A stretch of 64,000 nucleotides of DNA, taken from positions 118,131,195-118,195,194 of the forward strand of contig NC_037669.1 of NCBI RefSeq assembly GCF_003255815.1, read 5' to 3'. Positions 21,641 to 34,158 of this stretch are shown piece after piece. The notes below the pieces were generated by a model. That model searched no databases. It was given only the letters and a program-made list of their open reading frames with translations, and was not told where the DNA came from. This DNA is from Theropithecus gelada. Lineage: Eukaryota; Chordata; Mammalia; Primates; Cercopithecidae. Every line of letters starts with the position of its first letter. Position 1 is the first letter of the stretch. Both the position numbers and the translations under genes were made by a program.

Positions 21641-21689
21641 TCGATCTGTGCTAGATTTCCTTATAATAGAAACCAGAGAAGAGAAGGGT

Positions 21690-21860
21690 GAAAGGGGCAT
21701 TCCAGCCAGAAGCAGCAGTATGTGAAGGTTCTAGTGGGAGGGGATGGTATAGCTGAGGAACTACAAGTGGTTTAGACTGACTGAAGCTTAAAGTTCAAAG
21801 GTCAGAGAGGGAGGCAGAAGGGAAGCACCAGTCAGGTGAGAAAGAGCTCTGTGGACAAGA
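21690..21860 (-). repeat. L2 fragment (antisense)
   Basis: Purine-rich sequence (cagcagtatgtgaaggttc, then gagaaagagctctgtgg) resembles inverted L2 3' region. Diverged. Confidence 0.4.
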
Positions 21861-21970
21861 AAGGAGCAACCGAAAGTCTTCTAGCAGAGAAGTCACATGC
21901 TCAAAACTGTGTTTTAGAATAGTCCTTCACAGTGGCAGTGTAGACACTGGAATGTAAGAAAGCAAAAGTG

Positions 21971-22284
21971 GGCCAGGCGCGGTGGCTCACGCCTGTAATC
22001 CCAGCACTTTTGGAGGCTTAGGCAGGCGGATCACAAGGTCACAAGTTTGAGACCAGCCATGGCCTGTATGGTGAAACCCCGTCTCTACTAAATATATATA
22101 TATATACATATATATAAACTAGACGGGCGTGGTGGCGTGCACCTGTAGTGCCAGCTACTCAGGAGGCTGAGGCAGGAGAATCACTTGAACCCAGGAGGTG
22201 GAAGTTGCAGTGAACCAAGATTGTGCCACTGCACTTCAGCCTGGGCAATAGAGGGAGACTCCATCTTTAAAAAAAAAAAAAAAA
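21971..22284 (+). repeat. Alu, full length, with internal TA repeat
   Basis: Starts ggccaggcgcggtggc. The middle A-rich linker has grown into (TA)n at 22091-22118. Confidence 0.92.
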
Positions 22285-22962
22285 GGCAAAAGACTATTTA
22301 GGAAATGCTAATTCAGGTGAGAGCATGAACTAATGAAGTGGGACTGATTTGGAAGACAGCTGATCAGAGCTGCTGTTGGAGGGGAGAGTATGGAGCAGTG
22401 GAGAGGAAGGAGTCAAAGATGACTCCTGGGACAGATTCTGGAATAGTTGGGTGAATGGGGACCATGACCCTGATTTGGGAGCAAGAACAGACCTAGGGGT
22501 GAAAGTATAAAGTTTGGGACCCTGTTTTGAAATGTCAGCTGACTAGTCAAGGATAGCTGTTCATAAACAGCTGCATATACAGATCCAGAGCTCAGGAGAC
22601 AGAGCTGGGCTGGGGATATGGATTTGGGAGTGGTCGGCAAATGGATAGTGGCAGAAGTAGTTGAAACAAAGGTGTTTGGAGTGAGAGAAAGATCTGGGGG
22701 ATTCTACCAAGGGTGCCCCTGAGGGACACCAGTGGCGAGTGGAAAAAGAGGCTATCCCTGAGAGAAATGAGACCTTAAAGAACATAACTTTTTAGCATAC
22801 CTCATATTTATAAAGTACTCTAGATTTTATGAAGGTTTTTACTAATATCGCCTCTTTTCATTTTTTCAATAAATGACTGGTTGCCATTGTTATTTCCTTT
22901 TGTCAGCTAAGGGAACTTGAGGTTCAGAAAGAGTCAAGGACATCATCAAGATCATATGATCA
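22285..22962. other. Intron, possible MIR/L2 traces
   Basis: Purine-rich, no gene. A short inverted MIR-like piece lies at 22900-22955. Confidence 0.4.
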
Positions 22963-23217
22963 GGGCCAGGCACAGTGGCTCACACCTGTAATCCCAAGGC
23001 AGGAGGCCCCTTGAGGCCAGGAGTTCAAGACCAGCCTTGGCAACGAAGTAAGACTGTCTCTGCAAAAAATAATTAGCTGGATGTGGTGGCACATAATCTC
23101 AGCTACTGGGGAGAATGAGGACCTCTTGAGCGTAGAAGGTAAAGGCTGTGGTGTGTGATCACACCATACACTCTAGCCTGGGTGACAGAGCAAGACCCTG
23201 TCTCTTAAAAGAAAGTA
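22963..23217 (+). repeat. Old Alu (AluJ-like), deleted
   Basis: Starts gggccaggcacagtggctc. Missing part of the left arm after aatcccaaggc. Confidence 0.85.
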
Positions 23218-23847
23218 TTTTTTTTTAACCTGTGAAATGGGAACTGCAATAGAAATTCATGGTCTCTTACTTTCATGCCCTCCCTGCTGGGCTATGCTGT
23301 GAGGACACTCATGATAACTTAGTCACTAGTGATTTTTTTGTCCTGATTTCTTTTTTTTTTTGAGCTTCAACAATTAATCTACATCAGTGCTTCTTACTAT
23401 TTTTCGTGTCAGAAACAGTTACATTTGTGTTGTATACTGGGGATTATGGAAGCAATTTTGGGGGAATCTGTATGAGCTTGAATAACAGAATTCACAAGAT
23501 TTATAAAGAGTTACACAAATGGTTCTCAAATAGAATGCCAACTCTGATGCCAACTCTTCAACTCTGTATAGTTAGACAAAATGGCTTTAAGTTTTTACCT
23601 CTATAAAATATTTAAATATTGATAGCTAGTGCCCCACCTGTAATCCATTTGTAGAATACCTGTTGGGAAGCTCACGTTTCCCTGGTTTGTAACTTTTAAA
23701 ATGTATGTCTATTATCGTTGATATTAAACACAGATAGATAGTCCCCAAGTTACATGTATTTAGGTAGCCATATAATTTATTGTCCAAACCAGGACATCTT
23801 TGAGAGTAGCAGGGACTGCTATTAATAATCATGCTAGGTCAACAGTG
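23218..23847. other. Intron, nothing recognised
   Basis: No gene or clear repeat. Confidence 0.5.
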
Positions 23848-24142
23848 TTTTTTTCTTTGTTTTGAGACAGGGTCTCTGTGGCGCAGGCTAGGGTGCAGTG
23901 GCATGATCTTGGCTCACTGCAACCTCTGCCTCCCCAGGTTCAAGCAATCTTCCCACCTCAGCCTCCCAAGTAGCTGGGACCACAGGCACACACCACCACG
24001 CCCAGCTGATTTTTGTATTTTTTGTAGAGACGAGGTCTCCCTATATTACCAGGGTGGGTCTTAAACTCCTGGGTTCAAGTGATTCTCCTGCCTCAGCCTC
24101 CCAAAGTGCTGAGATTATGGGTATGAGGCACCATGCTTGGCT
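23848..24142 (-). repeat. Old Alu (antisense)
   Basis: Inverted Alu with ttttctttgtttt head; ends caccatgcttggct. Confidence 0.9.
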
Positions 24143-25418
24143 CAGGACAATGGTTTTAAACCTGAATGATTCTCAGTCAAACCAGGACGGATGCTCAGGC
24201 TGCATTTATTTGTCTTGCACACATTAGGCCTAATCACGTCAAGGTTGTGAAATGATCACTTGTTACGAGCCCTGAGTGCTCCAGTCTGACTGTTAATCCT
24301 CCAGTTGCCACTCCTCCACCCCACCCACACTTCCTATCCCCTGTAGAATAAAAGTGCTAAGTTCTTTGGCTGGCACTTGGTGCTTGCTACAACCTGGCAC
24401 CATTTTGCTGACTGCAGCCTCACTGTGTCATAGATGACAGTTTAGCTCGTGAATCTGCTTATGCTTCTCCTGTTGTCCCCTCTGTCCCAGATCCCCTCCC
24501 ACCCTTTTACTTTGGCCAATATCCAATATTTCAATACCAACTCAGAAATCATCTCTTTTGAGAACTTCCCCATCTCCTTCCCTTAATTGCTTTCTCAACA
24601 CTCTGCTAGTGTTTTGTTTTTCTTTTATGGCCCTTAGATGTTGCTTATGTTGCTACTTATGTACAGGCACCCCCACCAAATCATAAATTTTCTCACCTAT
24701 CATAGACATAATTTTCCTCTTACTGCTTTAGGACTTTTGTTTTTGTTTGAAAACCGTTCGTGATAGAGAAACTAAAGAGAAATTAGGAATTCATGGTTCT
24801 GCTTGCATTATCACTGTGTTACTGCGTCTGTCACATGGGGCAGGCCCTGTGCGTCCACGCGCTTCTGACTCTGAACGTAGACAAAAATGGTTTTGTGTTG
24901 TCCTTCACAACTGTGTTTTGCAAGCCTCACTGTTTTCTGGGTTTCTAACTTCCTCATGTTTAGATTTTTGCTTGTTTTCAAATTTGTCGTGAATTATGTG
25001 TCTGTTTCTAACTAAATGTTAGTTATAGGCCATCTCCTTAAAAGAACACTGGTGATTTTCCATATTTGATAGTCATCTGCCTTTTCTTTTTCCCCCTGAA
25101 TAGGGTAGTTGATTAATACCCCATGAGAGACTGAGACCCTTTTCTGAGCTGCCTGTCCCGTAATGTTGTCCCTGCCCTGAGACTCAAACTATCTTTCTTT
25201 GAACTCTTTGAAATCTACTTTTTAAAAAGTGGAAGATGTTTATCTCACTGTTTCTGGTATATGCATCATTTCCAAGGTAAAGTCACTTTGTCCCAAGGTT
25301 TCAGGCACTTCCATTTCACTGCACACAGTTCTTCCTTGTTTGTGAGAGGCAAGGCCAGATAGCAATTATCCAGGCTTCCTTAACTTTCTTTGCAAAGCAA
25401 GTCAATTCTTCTTTTAGA
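24143..25418. other. Intron, nothing firm
   Basis: Pyrimidine-rich sequence at 24290-24680 may be diverged L2. No gene recognised. Confidence 0.45.
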
Positions 25419-25721
25419 GGCCGGGTGCAGTGGCTCACGCTTGTAATCCCAGCACTTTGGGAGGCTGAGGCAGGGGTATCACCTGAGATCAGGAGTTCGA
25501 GACCAGCCTGGCCAACATGGTGAAACCCCGTCTCTACTAAAAATACAAAAATTAGCCGGGCGTGGTGGCGGGTGCCTGTAATCCCAGCTACTTGGAAGGC
25601 TGAGGTAGGAGAATCGCTTGAACCTGGGAGGCGGAGCTTGCAGTGAGCCGAGATCACGCCACTGTACTCCAACCTGGGTGACAGAGTGAGACTCCATCTC
25701 AAAAAAAAAAAAAAAAAAAAA
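25419..25721 (+). repeat. Alu, full length
   Basis: Starts ggccgggtgcagtggc and has a 22-A tail. Target repeat attcttcttttaga / attctgcttttaga. Confidence 0.93.
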
Positions 25722-25829
25722 ATTCTGCTTTTAGAAAAAGATCAGCTTTTAACAATAAGATTGCTGGCAGATATCTACATAGTAATAGATGCATTTGCAG
25801 AATTATAAACACAACCACTTTATAAAATA

Positions 25830-25965
25830 GTAGTTAATGTTCTCATTTTATAGGAAAGGAAATAGAGGCTCAACAAAGTTCAGTAACTTCTTCAGAGACA
25901 GGGGCCTGCTTAGTGAAGTTGGCTGTGAGCAAGGTCTGCTGGACCCCATAGCTCTTTCAGCTGTA
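25830..25965 (-). repeat. MIR fragment (antisense)
   Basis: Inverted MIR pattern around ctcattttataggaaaggaa and gttcagtaacttcttc. Confidence 0.5.
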
Positions 25966-26465
25966 TTCAGCAGTCTCCTGTTATGGTCGTTCAATCTTCT
26001 GTCTTCCCCTTCTCCCTCTTCTCCCTCCACTCTCAGCTCTTTTGTGGCTAGTTGTATGATCCACATTAAGAATGCATCACATAGGGAAAAAGTGTATTAT
26101 GTGTTTACAAATTTTAGTCCTGGAGGATGCTAATACTGTTTTTAAAAAAATAAACTTGAGACAAAAAAAGTATAACAGTTTATTTGAGCCAAGAGAGCTG
26201 CACTCTGCAGGGTGAACAGCAAGATTCTATAGACCAAACACCCAAGAGAGGTAGAGAAATTACTTGATTGGCTACAGCTAGGCATTTTGCCTTATTTGAA
26301 TATGATCCAGTGGCTAGAGGTCAGTTAGTGGTTTCTGAAAGTTTAAGCTTAAGTTTTATTTTACTGTTTATGTTGAATTGGGTTTTGGCCTGCTTACCTA
26401 GGGGCTCTAGTTAAAGGGACAACCTCAAGCCAATGGCCTCAGTATTTGCTTTAAAGATGTATATA

Positions 26466-26575
26466 GGCTGGGTGCTGTGGCTCACACCTGTAACCCTAGC
26501 ACTTTTGGAGGCCAAGGCGGGTGGATTGCCTGAGCTTAAGAGTTCAAGACCAGCCTGGGTAACATGGCAACACAT
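26466..26575 (+). repeat. Alu left arm, cut by rearrangement
   Basis: Starts ggctgggtgctgtggc and stops at aacatggcaacac, exactly where the inverted templated insertion begins. Confidence 0.85.
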
Positions 26576-26685
26576 TGAGGCAAGATCACCCGCCATTAGG
26601 ACTAGAATTCAAGTAAAGCACTTTAATTTTTATAACAAAATGTCATGTCAACACTTACAGATGTTAAATAACCTGCCCAACTAGT
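26576..26685 (-). repeat. Two-part inverted templated insertion
   Basis: Bases 26576-26653 are the exact reverse complement of 28314-28391 (78 of 78). Bases 26650-26685 are the exact reverse complement of 27404-27439 (36 of 36). The two parts share the 4-bp microhomology aaca at their junction. This is a scar of serial template switching during replication or repair. Confidence 0.93.
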
Positions 26686-27010
26686 TGCCCTGAACAGAGA
26701 ACATAACCTAAGGGTTTGTTTACTGATCTAGCAAGTGATTAAAATGCTCAGTCTGGAAAGTTATGAAGATTGCACAAGATGTGAATAAAGTTTTATTGTT
26801 TGTTGTCATCATCATCAAACATTAGTTAATATGTAAAGCACTTGGACCAGTACTTGGCACACGAGAAATATATTTAGTCCAAATCTTATTTTTGTCAGTT
26901 GTCTACACTAAACTACAATGGTAATTTTTTTTTTTCTCTCTCTTATTGTCACCATTGTTCTTGCCAATCTGCTATTGCTTTCAGGTTTGGGGATTTCTAT
27001 ACAGGTATAG

Positions 27011-27012
<2 letters not shown>

Positions 27013-27043
<31 letters not shown>
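27013..27043. repeat. (TTA)n microsatellite
   Basis: About ten TTA units form the A-tail complement of the following inverted Alu. Confidence 0.95.
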
Positions 27044-27327
27044 GTTTTGAGACAGAGTCTCGCTCTGTCACCCAGGCTGAAGTGCAGTGGCGCGATCTCA
27101 GCTCAATGCAAGCTCCACCTCCTGAGTTCACACCATTCTCCTGCCTCAGCCTTCTGAGTAGCTGGGACTACAGGCGCCAGCCACCACGCCCGGCTAACTT
27201 TTTGTATTTTTAGTAGAGACGGGGTTTCGCCTTGTTAGCCAGGATAGTCTTGATCTCCTGACCTTGTGATTGCCCGTTTCGGCCTCCCAAAGTACTGGGA
27301 TTACAGGCATGAGCCACCGCATCTGGC
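27044..27327 (-). repeat. AluY-like, full length
   Basis: Inverted Alu; aggtatag/aggtgtag flank it as target repeat. Confidence 0.92.
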
Positions 27328-27334
27328 GTAGGTG

Positions 27335-27560
27335 TAGAGCTTCTTAACATGGACTGCTGTTGGTTATGGCTATTAGGTTTAAATCCTGGCTTTAGCACTT
27401 GTGACTAGTTGGGCAGGTTATTTAACATCTGTAAGTGTTAGTTTCTTATCTGTGAACATGAAGATAATGACAGTACCTCCTTCAAGACTTATAAGGATTA
27501 AATGTAATTGTGTATATGAGTTTCTTAACCCAGTGCTTGGCATATAACAAGAACTCAAAA
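27335..27560 (+). repeat. MIR SINE
   Basis: Runs from ggactgctgttggttatggc through taaatcctggctttagcac and ggcaggttatttaacatctg to cagtgcttggcatata, the full MIR core order. It supplies the second template of the insertion at 26650. Confidence 0.7.
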
Positions 27561-27629
27561 CCTCTTCCTAAAGTTAAAGTTTTAGAGTCCATGGATTTAG
27601 TGTGCTGATGTTCTAATTGGATATATGAA

Positions 27630-27656
27630 TCATCATCATCATCATCATCATCATAG
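27630..27656. repeat. (ATC)n microsatellite
   Basis: Nine CAT/ATC units. Confidence 0.95.
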
Positions 27657-27678
27657 CCAGTTCATTTTTCTTTTTGTC

Positions 27679-27973
27679 TTTTTTTTTTTTTGAGACAGAG
27701 GCTCACTCTGTCACCCAGGCTGGAGTGCAGTGGCACTATCTCAGCTTATTGCAACCTTTGCCTATGAGGTTCAAGCGATTCTCCTGCCTCAGCCTCCCAA
27801 GTAGCTGAGATTACAGGTGTGCACCACCACGGCCAGCTAATTTTTGCATTTTTAGTAGAGACAGCATTTCACCATGTTGGCCAGGCTGGTCTCAAACTCC
27901 TGACCTCAAGTGATCCACCCACCTTGGCCTCCCAGAGTGCTGGGACTACAGATGTGAATCATCACACCCGGCT
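27679..27973 (-). repeat. Alu, full length
   Basis: Inverted Alu ending tcatcacacccggct. Confidence 0.92.
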
Positions 27974-28049
27974 GCTAGCTCGTTTTTCTAACTATGATTT
28001 AAATATATTAACCCAATCTTTATACCAGCCTTGTTACATAAGTACTATT

Positions 28050-28165
28050 GTTGTTAAATTATAAATGAGGAAATTGGGGCACAGAGAGGTTAATTAAATA
28101 TCTGCCCAAGTCACATACCCCGTAAGTGGCAGAGCCAAAATTCCACTCCAGGTAATCTGTCTGGA
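28050..28165 (-). repeat. MIR fragment (antisense)
   Basis: Inverted MIR core: gaggaaattggggcacagag, ggttaattaaatatctgcc, then cgtaagtggcagagcc. Confidence 0.7.
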
Positions 28166-28313
28166 GGTAGTGCTCCAAAAGCTGCAGAAATCTCCTCTTA
28201 GTCACTGTCTTATATCAAGGAGCTCCACTGGGCTTTGCCAAGGTATCAGTTCATTTTAGAATTTTATGTCAACTGTGAAGAATTCCTTAGACTGTAGGTG
28301 CCTTAGGCAAAGT

Positions 28314-28391
28314 TGTTGACATGACATTTTGTTATAAAAATTAAAGTGCTTTACTTGAATTCTAGTCCTAATGGCGGGTGATCTTGCCTCA
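28314..28391 (+). repeat. Source of first templated segment
   Basis: 78 bp present in perfect inverted form at 26576-26653. Confidence 0.93.
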
Positions 28392-28599
28392 GTGTGAAGG
28401 TAGTGAGGACGTACTTACAAGCAGGGTTGATATTTTCCTCAACAAAGGGCTTTAGATTTGCTCAAATGATTGACAACTCTGGGGCTTCGAGATCTGGCCT
28501 ATGAGTATGGAAAAGATGACTTTGACTTCTGACGTTATGAAAGACAGGTGTCTTCAGTTAACCACCATAATTGAGGAAATATACCATGGCCTCTCTATC

Positions 28600-29130
28600 T
28601 TTTGTTAGTTGAGCAATTATTATGTGGTAGTACTAGGATATTGCAATTCACAAGACAAGCAGCACTTGGTCCTCCTGGAGCTACAATCCAGTACTAAAAA
28701 CATGAGATGAATAAGTAAAGGAAATATAGGAAATAGGGAGAAATTTGTTGGCAGGTCAGTGATAAGGGAAACCCTGGAAATCCATGAAATCCCCTGAGGA
28801 GCCAGTGTTGAGTGAAGAGTAGTGTTAGAGCTGCCAAGAAGATGTGGAGCCTTGGAGAAAGCAGAAGTTGGGAAAACAAGAAAAAACTGGGAAGAGGACA
28901 TCAGAGAAGCCCAGACAGAGCACTGCCAGCAGGGCGGGGCCAGCTGTGATGAACTCTCCTGAGAAGCTGAGGAACCTGAGGACTGCAATGGACCTGTCAG
29001 GACTCCACAAGTGCACTCCAGGCATCTGTGCCTTTCCATTCAGTGTCTCGACCTGTAACCTGTCTGTTGGAGTGGTGTTAACGATGTCTTCCAAAACCGA
29101 TGTTTTGACTTTGGCAATGTTGATCTTGAG
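28600..29130. other. Intron, L2-like traces
   Basis: 28608-28720 resembles inverted L2 3' sequence. The open stretches on both strands between 28620 and 29143 have no domain I recognise. Confidence 0.4.
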
Positions 29131-29235
29131 CTATCATTTCTGACAAGAAATAGTCAAAATATGCTTTATAGGTTGTGATTAAAATTAAAGGTGGAGGTTA
29201 CCGATGGAAATTACTGATGAACTAAATAGTAAAAT

Positions 29236-29278
29236 ACACACACACACACACACACACATATATACACACATATATATC
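29236..29278. repeat. (CA)n/(TA)n microsatellite
   Basis: About 12 AC units run into ATATATACACAC. Confidence 0.95.
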
Positions 29279-29470
29279 TTTCCCCAGCTAACTAAATTGA
29301 TGTCGGTTGGTTCATCGACGTGGAAACATATTTTACAATCTGGACTCTTCACAGGCTAAGTAGCCTTTTCTGTCTGTCTCAAAAAAAAGTTTCTCATCAG
29401 ATTAATAATAAACTTAGTCCATTTTAGATTAAATCCCATTAGTTCTATAGTTGTATAACATTTAAATACA

Positions 29471-29760
29471 GGTTGGGCACTGTGGCTTACGCTTGGGCAG
29501 GATGAAGCAGGAAGTTTGCTTGAGTCCAGGAGTTTGAGACCATCCTGGCCAAGGTGGCGAGACCTGTCTCTACAAAAAATTTCAAAAGTTGGCTGGGTGT
29601 GGTGGCAGGTGCCTGTAGTCCTAGCTACTTAGGAGACTGGGCGGGGGGAGGATCGATTGAATCCAGGAGCTTGAGGCTGGGGTGTGCTATGATTGTGCCA
29701 CTGCCCCAGCCTGGGTGACAGAGTGAGACTCTGTCTCAAAAAAAAAATAAATAAATAAAA
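29471..29760 (+). repeat. Old Alu (AluJ-like)
   Basis: Starts ggttgggcactgtggc and ends in an (AAAT)n tail. Confidence 0.88.
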
Positions 29761-31028
29761 ACATTTAAGAATTAAATACACATACTATACTTTTGTTAAG
29801 GACAGTGGGTCAGTATTTTACAGGATACTCCATGTGCCAAATTTGGTTCTTGGCAGCCAGAGGTTTCTACTGACCAAAACCAGTAATGTGTCAGTCTTAT
29901 TTCCTCACATAGCTAATTAAAATTGCCCAATTCTGAATTGTTCAATTAAATGAAGCTTAATACATGGATGAAAAGAAAGATACTATTATTGATCATGTCT
30001 ACAGAAGGAACCTCGTTGGTAGTGATGTTCAATTACTCTAAAAACATTAACATGGTTTCTGTCTCTCTCAAAGCATATTTTGAGAGCAAATAATACAATT
30101 TAACTGCTTCAAAGAGTTGGATTTCCATTTCGGTATTGTGAGTGGTTAAATGTCTTTGTCTCATCCCCAACTCTTAACTATCCCCTCCCTTTGTTTTTTT
30201 TGTTTTGTTTTTTTTTGTTTTTTCATATTCAGGCTTTAGAAGATTGGGAAGCAATCATGGGTAGCATGTTAAAATTTGACACACCTGTAATCATTAAAGT
30301 TGCTGAAATACAGATTAGTCCTTGTGGCTTTATGTGCACATGGTTTACTTTCAGGGTCTTTTTATAGATATTGAAGCTATACTTAAACATATAGTCTTAT
30401 ATTTTGTTATAGCTCTTCCTCTTTCTGTTTATGGAGGAAAAAGATGCATTATTCATTTTTTAAAGTGCCAACATATCTTCAGCAGACATTTTTTTTGGTT
30501 ACCCAGAATGTGTCAGACACTGCAGAGTCCTGGAGCTTCTCATACTCTGAAAAACCAAGATGTAGACAATCTCAAACAAATATGCTGAGGGCTTCAGTTT
30601 GTGGTGCAAAGTGGGTGCTATGGGAGCCAGGTCGGAGAAAGCCCCTGTAAGTCTGAGGAACTCAGAGGAACCCAGAGGAAGTGCTGGCTGAGCTGGGTCT
30701 GAATGGATGAGAAGCAGCACTCTTCCAAGAGGAAGAGCATTCCAGGAAGTGAAAACAGCAGGTGCAAGAGTTTGAGGTGGAAGAGCAAGGCACACACAGG
30801 AAGCTACCGCTGTGGAGTTTCCAAAAGTATCAAAGTTTGAAGGAGATCTTTACATGACTGAACCATGGGTGGGACTAGCCTGCCTTGTGTTGTTAGATCT
30901 ATTTCACTGCTTTAATTGGGGTCACTTTTAATAAGCCAATAATAGGATAATGAAAGCACACAACCAATATCAAGAGTAAGTACTACTTGGTGAAATAAAC
31001 TTGAAACTATTTACTGAAAATATTCTAG
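29761..31028. other. Intron, L2-like traces
   Basis: 30650-30790 (gaagcagcactcttccaaga, then gcaggtgcaagagtttgagg) resembles inverted L2. No gene. Confidence 0.4.
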
Positions 31029-31334
31029 ACCAGGCACGGTGACTCATACCTGTAATCCTAGCACTCTGGGGGGCCGAGGCAGGTGGGTCACTTGAGCCCG
31101 GGAGTTTGAGACCAGCCTGGGCAACACAGTGGGACCCCTATCTCTACAAAAAATTAAAAAAAAAATTAGCCTGGCATGGTGACATGCACCTGTGGTCCCA
31201 GCTACTTGGGAGGCTGAAGGAGAATGGCGTGAACCTGGGAGGTGGAGTTTGCAGTGAGCCATGATCCTGCCACAGCACTCCAGCCTAAGTGACAGAGCAA
31301 GACTTTGACTCAAAAAAAAAAAAAAAAAAAAAAG
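31029..31334 (+). repeat. Alu
   Basis: Starts ccaggcacggtgactc; 24-A tail. Confidence 0.9.
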
Positions 31335-31726
31335 AAGTAAAAGAAATAAAAATATTCTGTTACAAACCTTAGAGTAGAGTAGCATTTAACTCCTGGTGGC
31401 CAAATATATAATTTGATTGAAAACAATGAGGTTTTTCTTCTGTTTGGTTTTAGTAGCTTTTTGTCTTTAACAAAAACTTCTTTAAGTCTGTCTTTCTTGC
31501 TGTGTTCCTAATGTATTATTTCAGAAGGTCGTTCTTTGTTTAAAGTTTGAAACAAACACTGCAGTTGTTGGCAGCTATGGTGCCTTATTGGAAACAAACG
31601 CTTCTTGCATGTTTGTCAAAAGGGGTGGGTCTATGGTTAGAGAATGTGACCTCTTGTTTTAACTACCCAGTCTAGTTTCCCTCTCATCTCCTCTCACTAC
31701 CCGCTGTTCTTTCTTTTCTTTCTTTC
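31335..31726. other. Intron, nothing recognised
   Basis: No gene or repeat seen. Confidence 0.5.
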
Positions 31727-32020
31727 TTTTTTTTTTTTGAGACGGAGTCTTGCTCTGTCACTCAAGCTGGAGTGCAGTGGCATGATCTTGGCTCACTGCA
31801 AGCTCTACCTCCCGGGTTCACGCCATTCTCCTCCCTCAGCCTCCCAAGCAGCTAGGACCACAGGCGTCCGCCAACACACCAGGCTACTTTTTTTGTATTT
31901 TTAGTAGAGATGGGATTTCACTGTGCTAGCCAGGATGGTCTCAATCTCCTGACTTCATGATCCACCCGCCTCAGCCTCCCAAAGTGCAGGGATTACCGGC
32001 GTGAGCCACCTCACCCAGCC
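31727..32020 (-). repeat. AluY-like, full length
   Basis: Inverted Alu between repeats of ctgttctttctt. Confidence 0.92.
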
Positions 32021-32099
32021 AACACCCTGTTCTTTCTTTAACCTTGTTTGCCAGTTCTTTCTGTCATGGGATTTGTTTACTCCTAAGTAATTCCATCTC

Positions 32100-32240
32100 C
32101 ACTGCCTGGCTGAAAGCTCTGGAGGGGAGGGGCTTGTCTGTGGACTTCCCCACTGTATGCCCAACTCTTAAAAGTACCTGGCACAAAGTAAACACCTATT
32201 TGCTGAGTGAGTGAATAGATTGATGAGTGACCAAAAGTCC
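32100..32240 (+). repeat. L2 3' end
   Basis: Typical L2 ending: gaggggcttgtctgtggact, acctggcacaaagtaaacac, ctatttgctgagtgagtgaa. Confidence 0.65.
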
Positions 32241-32359
32241 CTGGACAGCTTTTACAATAGAGAGGGTATTGGTGATAACACCTTGACAGGAAGTAGTCTC
32301 TGCATCCCATTTCTCAAATAAGGCAGCATCAGTGAAATTGATCAACAAAATGTGCTTGC

Positions 32360-32662
32360 AGCTGGGCGCCGTGGCCCATGCCTCTAATCCCAGCACTTTG
32401 GGAGGCTGATGTGGGTTGATCGCTTGAGGCCAGGAGTTCAAGACCAGCCCTGGCAATATGGTGAAACCCCCGTCTCTACTAAAAACACAAAAATTAGCTG
32501 GGTGCTGTGGCACACACCTGTAATCCCAGCTACTCAGGAGGCTGAGGCGGGAGAATTGCTTGAACCTGGGAGGCAGATGTTGCAGTAAGCCAAGATTGCA
32601 CCATTGCACTCCAGCCTGGGCGACAAAGCAAGACCCTGTCTCCAAAAATAAATAAATAAATA
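32360..32662 (+). repeat. Alu, full length
   Basis: Perfect 13-bp target repeat aaaatgtgcttgc on both sides (32347 and 32662). Confidence 0.94.
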
Positions 32663-34158
32663 AAAATGTGCTTGCGTTTGCCCTGGAAGAGTCTAAGCAG
32701 GAAAGTGGAGAGTGGTAAGGGATAAGCTGCCTGCTTCTTCAGAAGGCATGAACTTAGCAACAATGGTGAAAGGAAACAAACAGCAATACGTTCATTCATT
32801 TCACAATTATATTGAACACAAAGTATGTAAGAGGTGTGTGCTAAACCTAGGGGAACAAAAATGAAGGAGATATCTAGAAGCTCATAATGATAATGCAACA
32901 AGTTTTAAAAGTAGAAGCTTGAACTAGAAAGCACGAAGGCAGGAGTGATGGTCTGAGGGATGAGTTGGATAGGGCACCATAGAGGAAGGGATGTCTGACA
33001 TGGATACTGACGGATGGACTGGGGTTTGATCATAAGGGAAAGCAGAAGAAATTCCAGTAACAAATGGAATCCTACTGTCCAGCCCTCTCTATGTTTGAAG
33101 AAAGTATCTACTGCCCAGGCAAGACAGACAAGTTGTGTAAGCAAAGTGTGTACAAAGAAGCAAAATATAGGAATATGAGTAGGTAAAGGTGTTTGGGCAG
33201 TGTGTGGATGTCAGGGAGCAGAGAATGTTTAAATTCCACGATCCCTGGATGTCATAGCTGCTTTAAAAATTTCCCCACAGAAGCGTAATTTCTTTGGCAA
33301 ATTAGAACTGAATTATTTTATTATGAAAGGTAGATAATCATGCTATAGAAATTTTGGAAAATAGAAAAAAAAATCACTTATAATCTCAGCTTAATACACT
33401 GTTTCTTTTTGTGTATATGTTTTGTTTTTGTTAGGTTGAATATGCACTACTAATATTAGAATTCTAACAGAAGGATTTGTCAAATTACTGCATATTATTT
33501 CCATCTTCTGTAATGGATGCATTAGAGCTTGTGTCATTTTTTAAACCTATTCTCCTATTGCCAAAAATTTAGACTGTTTAGTTGCTTGCTACCATAAATA
33601 ATGTTACAGTGAACATATTGTGTAATCTGTTTCTTAGGATTTTTTTCCTCAAAAAATTCCTAAAAAGTAGAATTACTAGATCAAAGGCTGTAAATATTTT
33701 TGCAGGTCCTACTACATATTTCCAAGTTATTTTCCAATTTATATGGCTAATAGCAATGTGCAAGAATGTTGGTTGTGCTACACGCTTTTCCAGAACAATT
33801 GTAATTGATTTTTCTAACTTGTTACTTCAGTAGCTTAAATGGTTACCTTGTTTAATTGGAATCTCTTTGAAAAGAGTTGACATTAACATTCTTGTTCATT
33901 CCTTCAATGAATATTTATTGCATATCGCTTTGCACCAGCACTATTCTGGGGAAAGCGCAGTAAGCAAGCATAATTCCTGCATTCATACTCTACATTCTTA
34001 AAGAAATGTTCATTTAAAAAAATGCTTGAGAGGTTTTAAATATTTTCCCCAACCTCATACAGCTGGCAAGTGGCTACAAAGAGATTATAAAATGGTCTAT
34101 TTTACTCTCACAGTCTTTCCAATTTTACTATACTACCCTGAAAAAGGAAATACAGGGG
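32663..34158. other. Intron, few old repeats
   Basis: 33895-34010 resembles inverted L2 (ctgaatatttattgc-type, then gcagtaagcaagcataattc). Nothing coding. Confidence 0.4.

Noticed and set aside
26576..26685. Retrocopied spliced minus-strand RNA
   Set aside because: The two segments are in transcript order on the minus strand, but neither junction has splice-site dinucleotides, and there is no A tail or target duplication.
28620..29143. Overlapping open stretches on both strands
   Set aside because: No domains, and the region looks like old inverted L2 mixed with unique DNA.
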